Part shown: one piece after another, positions 36,304-38,929 of the stretch
Position numbering within the stretch: the stretch's first letter is position 1
Layout of the letters: the number at the start of each line of letters is the position of its first letter
The notes under the pieces: generated by a model
The model's input: the letters and a program-made list of their open reading frames with translations, nothing else
Databases searched by the model: none
What the model was told of the DNA's origin: nothing
Translations under genes and position numbers: made by a program
DNA from: Flavobacteriia bacterium
GTDB lineage: Bacteria > Bacteroidota > Bacteroidia > Flavobacteriales_D > Crocinitomicaceae
Assembly (NCBI GenBank): GCA_016183815.1
Contig: JACPDW010000033.1
Coordinates: forward strand, 1-38,929
Direction: 5' to 3'
DNA: 38,929 bases

Positions 36304-37037
36304 ATGAAATTTGAAGAAATATTAAATATGGAAACAAAAAATCTAATTAAAACAAACATCCATCTTTTTGATGATAAAATCAAACTTATTAAGGAAAGCG
36401 ATTTAGTATTATTTGCATCTTATCATTCTATTTGGAACACACAACTTTTTATCAATCTAGCTTTGGAAATAGCTAAAACAACAGAAGTAATGTTTTTTTC
36501 ATGTAAATATGAAATGGAAACTATTGAAAAGTTTTTTACCAAAACATTGCTCAAACAAAAAATGCACGATTACACACTTCCATTTGATAAAAGTGAGCAA
36601 CTAAAAGCACTATTAGAATTGTGTAATTTAAAATTGAAAATTCAAGCTTCAAAAAAAATCAATTACCACAAAATTTGGAATGAAAGTATTGAAGAAAGGG
36701 ATGGGATTTAGAAAGGAATCTAAAAAAGTTAGCTAAATATGCAAAAATTGAAAATATTTGTATTGTAGTCAACGGAAAAATTCCATTTCCAAAAAAAATA
36801 AAAATGCAAAAACTTTATGATCTGAATTTTCTAAAAAGAATGACTATTCAATATGCTTATTTTGACAAAATTATTGCCATACATAAAGAAGCGTATTTTG
36901 GTATAAATGAAGATGTTTCAGGCAAATCAACTCAAGGTAAATTAGAATTAAAGGTTTTATTTTCAAGAGATGAATCGGAAAAAAATTATTATGGACACGT
37001 TGGAACAAACTGGAAAATAGATTTTGAAAAATTTTAG
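36304..37037 (+). pseudogene. DnaB-helicase-like gene, frameshifted and catalytically degenerate
   Basis: Two adjacent frames together resemble the RecA-like C-terminal domain of DnaB. Frame 1 (36304-36711) has SDLVLFASYHSIWNTQLFIN, then EVMFFSCKYEME, matching the Walker A neighbourhood and the F-S-L-E-M motif of DnaB. Frame 2 (36693-37037) has WDLERNLKKLAKYAKIENIC, FDKIIAIHKEAYFG and GKLELKVLFSRDES, matching L-K-x-L-A-K, A-D-x-x-x-x-x-x-R and the K-x-R-N-G finger. The frame change must lie in 36693-36708. The Walker A lysine (G-K-T becomes W-N-T), the Q-L-N-R motif and the arginine finger are all altered. It is either a relic or a helicase-derived non-enzymatic protein with a sequence error. 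No N-terminal primase-binding domain is present. Confidence 0.62.
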
Positions 37038-37070
37038 GTAATCTCTATTAACTAGTTTTTAGAGATTACC
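37037..37070 (+). terminator. Hairpin starting at the stop codon of the DnaB-like gene
   Basis: GGTAATCTCTA (37037-37047) pairs perfectly with TAGAGATTACC (37060-37070), an 11-bp stem around a 12-base loop. The first G belongs to the TAG stop codon. No long T run follows, so efficiency is uncertain. Confidence 0.55.
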
Positions 37071-37131
37071 TTAATTGAAATTTTAAAAACATTCTAAGTT
37101 GAACAAGACACGATTTGGCTTAGTCTAATTC

Positions 37132-37139
37132 TAAATTTG
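37132..37139 (+). promoter_or_regulatory. TAnnTTTG -7 element upstream of the next gene
   Basis: TAAATTTG ends 15 bases before ATG 37155; the TTG within it would be a false start at 37137. The nearest TTTG upstream (37114-37117) is only 14 bases away from the motif. Confidence 0.5.
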
Positions 37140-37154
37140 AATAAAACTTTTAAT

Positions 37155-37623
37155 ATGAAACAGCGATTTAAACCAACACAGGTACTTGAAATGGATTTGA
37201 TGAAATCTTTACTTCAAGACATTAAAAAATTAAAACGCACAATAGCTGATGAAATTGTGGAAGATTTTTGGATAAACCAACAGAATAGAGCTTTATATTT
37301 AATTCTGAAAGAAGAATTGCAGAAAAAGCAAGAGGTAAATGCGTTCCATTTTTATGTTAATACTTTAAATATTGCAGAAAAAACAATTCCAGATTTTGAT
37401 GAAACTGTTTATGAAGAACTCTTTGAACTTAATTTTGATTTTCAAGAAACTTTTTTAGAAATACTTACACTATTTTAAATGTAAAAAGATTGCAAGTATT
37501 TTCCGAAAATTGAGCGAACGGGTTGATAGTACTGATTTCGTTTATGAAGATGTTTTGATTGAATTAGAAAAAGTAAAAAATATAATGAAAATTATTTTAA
37601 GAGGTAAAATAGGAATGCCATGA
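37155..37623 (+). pseudogene. Unknown helical protein gene with a frameshift
   Basis: Frame 1 (37155-37478) encodes 107 residues (KQRFKPTQVLEMDLMKSLLQ ... FELNFDFQETFLEILTLF). Another frame then continues open from 37459 to 37623 with comparable composition (CKKIASIFRKLSERVDSTDF, VLIELEKVKNIMKIILRGKI) and ends in an ATGA overlap with the next gene. The overlap implies that the second part is normally translated, so the original gene was about 155 residues. The shift lies within 37459-37475, near a TTTT run. The family is not recognised. It could be a mutation or a sequencing error. Confidence 0.55.
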
Positions 37624-38258
37624 AACAAAAGTACATCCGAATTTCAAGAACAAACAAAAGCAATGCTGAAGATATAAAAATTGCTTTGGTCGCATTATGT
37701 AAGTACAAAGTGATGTCTTATAATCGGTTTGGTAATTCAATTGGAATTCTGAATGAACCTGCATTCATATACGGATATAATTCAGAGAAAATCGTACTTC
37801 AAACTTTAAATATAAATGAAGATCAAGATTTTTTTGAGTTGAGAAATCACCAATTAACTATCCTTGAAAAAATCCCTGTTGATGAAATTAATATTTCAGA
37901 ATTATTGGGAGAAGCATTTGATGAAAACCCATTGTATATTTTTGATGAACCTTCCGAAGAAAATTATCAAACTTGTTTAACAGAAATTAAAAGTGATAGA
38001 GAAAAATCCAGTCTCATAATTGAACAACTTTGCCATCAACACAATGCTCTTATTCTAAAAATAGCAAAAACGTATAAGATTCCATTTCAAGTTTTACAAG
38101 ATAGTTTTTCTAAGAATAGTTTTATACAACAGATTTTTTCTTCTTTAAGAAAACGAATTAACATTGATATAGAGCATGATAGTAGAAGTTTATTGGAAAT
38201 AGGGAATTGGATTATTAGGCAGGAAATAATTAGATTAAAAAATGGACACACTTTATAA
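37620..38258 (+). CDS. Protein of unknown function in the mobile-element-like region
   Basis: A 212-residue, probably cytoplasmic protein. The N-terminal half is mixed alpha/beta (KYIRISRTNKSNAEDIKIAL, VMSYNRFGNSIGILNEPAFI). An acidic linker follows (DENPLYIFDEPSEENYQTCL), and the C-terminal third is helical (IIEQLCHQHNALILKIAKTY, FIQQIFSSLRKRINIDIEHD). No domain was recognised. Its ATG overlaps the stop of the preceding frameshifted gene (ATGA), so the two were translationally coupled. Confidence 0.68.
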   Translation: MKQKYIRISRTNKSNAEDIKIALVALCKYKVMSYNRFGNSIGILNEPAFIYGYNSEKIVLQTLNINEDQDFFELRNHQLTILEKIPVDEINISELLGEAFDENPLYIFDEPSEENYQTCLTEIKSDREKSSLIIEQLCHQHNALILKIAKTYKIPFQVLQDSFSKNSFIQQIFSSLRKRINIDIEHDSRSLLEIGNWIIRQEIIRLKNGHTL

Positions 38259-38424
38259 ATTTGGTGAAAAATCATCCTATGCGAAACTATGAGTGAGTAT
38301 ATTTTTGAATATTTTCAAAATTTAGAACATTTAAAAAAATATTTTGCTTTTCTCATACACGATGGACATATTTTGTCTATCACTTGTTTCAACTTTGTAG
38401 TATAAATTTAAAAAACATAAAATT

Positions 38425-38658
38425 ATGGCACTATTTAAAATTACAGTAAAACAAACGCAAGTTTCAAACGGTATCCGTTTAGAAAAAGGAATGAGTGTTC
38501 AAGTGGCTTCCAAGTATTCATCTAATCCGATGATGATAAACGGAGGACAAGAAGTTCAAGATGCTTTCATGCGAATGTATGGTATCGATTTACGCAAGTT
38601 TGGTGGTGGAAATATTGCTAATTCTGCTTCGAGAATGGAGGTAGTGAAGATTTCTTAG
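38425..38658 (+). CDS. DUF6140-family small protein
   Basis: A 77-residue protein (ALFKITVKQTQVSNGIRLEK, GMSVQVASKYSSNPMMINGG, QEVQDAFMRMYGIDLRKFGG) that I recognise as DUF6140, a small Bacteroidota family often seen in integrated mobile elements. The function is unknown. CAACTTTG at 38390-38397, one base off the -7 consensus, lies 27 bases upstream. Confidence 0.72.
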   Translation: MALFKITVKQTQVSNGIRLEKGMSVQVASKYSSNPMMINGGQEVQDAFMRMYGIDLRKFGGGNIANSASRMEVVKIS

Positions 38659-38739
38659 GGAGGAAAATAATTGAAACACCAAATTTCAATGACTCAAATA
38701 AAAAACTTAATAAAGTACATTTAGATTAAAATATCCATC

Positions 38740-38929
38740 ATGAAAACACCGGAACAATTATTACAAGAATTAGATGACCGTTTTGAAATATTAATAAAGC
38801 ATCATGCTAAAAATATTGATGATTTAAATAATCTTTCAAAAATGGAAATGAAACCAATTATCATTAGTAAAATCGAATATCAAAAAGAATTTGAACACGA
38901 TGAGTTTTTAAATATGGCTATAGGAAGAG
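38740..38929 (+). CDS. Partial gene of unknown function running off the right edge
   Basis: The ATG at 38740 opens a frame that stays open to the end of the window (63 codons). The protein begins KTPEQLLQELDDRFEILIKH and continues with a charged helical segment (MKPIIISKIEYQKEFEHDEF). No family was recognised. It follows the DUF6140 gene by 81 bases on the same strand, consistent with the same accessory region. Confidence 0.65.
   Translation, partial: MKTPEQLLQELDDRFEILIKHHAKNIDDLNNLSKMEMKPIIISKIEYQKEFEHDEFLNMAIGR

Noticed and set aside
36688-36711. Programmed -1 ribosomal frameshift in the DnaB-like gene
   Set aside because: The GAAAGGGATGGG stretch is not a proper X-XXY-YYZ slippery heptamer in the reading frame, and no downstream pseudoknot is evident; mutation or sequencing error is simpler.
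38289-38405. 38-codon frame (ATGA overlap with a 16-codon frame) before the DUF6140 gene
   Set aside because: It has no recognisable features, and its end overlaps the likely promoter region of the next gene; too weak to call.

Overview
The window is AT-rich DNA from a Bacteroidota bacterium, most likely Flavobacteriales. Three things point there: a type IX secretion (T9SS) sorting domain on a large secreted protein; the Bacteroidota promoter -7 element TAnnTTTG in front of about a dozen genes; and family content (GlmU-like nucleotidyltransferase, SPFH plus Arc-like pair, DUF6175, DUF6140, MetS-type NSS small subunit) typical of this phylum. No rRNA, tRNA or CRISPR array was recognised.

Layout. 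1-345: the end of a DUF559 (Vsr-like) nuclease gene and a GC-rich hairpin repeat. 345-5019: a T9SS-exported Asp-box beta-propeller protein (minus strand), then an SPFH/band-7 membrane protein with a small Arc-like partner. 5146-12924: core metabolism, with LuxC-type acyl-CoA reductase, GlmU-like protein, carA, eno, a metallo-beta-lactamase-fold hydrolase and, convergent, a short-form purL. 13039-17957: surface or envelope genes: a membrane acyltransferase, a polytopic membrane protein, then an overlapping SDR and amidohydrolase lipoprotein, closed by a hairpin that overlaps the stop codon. 18331-21412: an NSS amino-acid symporter with its 50-residue MetS-like small subunit, a membrane-anchored helix-hairpin-helix protein and apt. 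21449-30400: housekeeping and accessory genes, including a PAS histidine kinase, a TPR-like protein, an RlmI-like methyltransferase, an M20 dipeptidase, a LEA14-like lipoprotein, a 2[4Fe-4S] ferredoxin, a secreted protein with two Tudor-like repeats, upp and a YjjG-like HAD nucleotidase.

30541-34698 is the most system-like part. Four co-directional genes for exported proteins follow one promoter and end at a strong bidirectional terminator. The first looks like two genes fused in frame: its C-terminal half begins with an internal signal-peptide-like segment and is a paralogue of the next gene, a lipoprotein. The third is DUF6175. The function is unknown; an envelope accessory role like that of LPP20/FlgT/CsgG-type clusters is only a hypothesis.

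From 34799 rightwards the content changes to mobile-element or accessory DNA: an AAA ATPase of the AAA_14/DUF4143 type, then a roughly 8% GC intergenic region holding five units phased at exactly 33 bp, each starting TGTA and four of them containing the dyad TGTA-N10-TACA. This is an iteron- or operator-like array. It is followed by a DnaB-helicase-like gene that is frameshifted and has lost its catalytic motifs, a second frameshifted gene, an unknown protein, a DUF6140 protein and a partial gene. The array plus the DnaB relic suggests a decayed replication or maintenance module of an integrated element.
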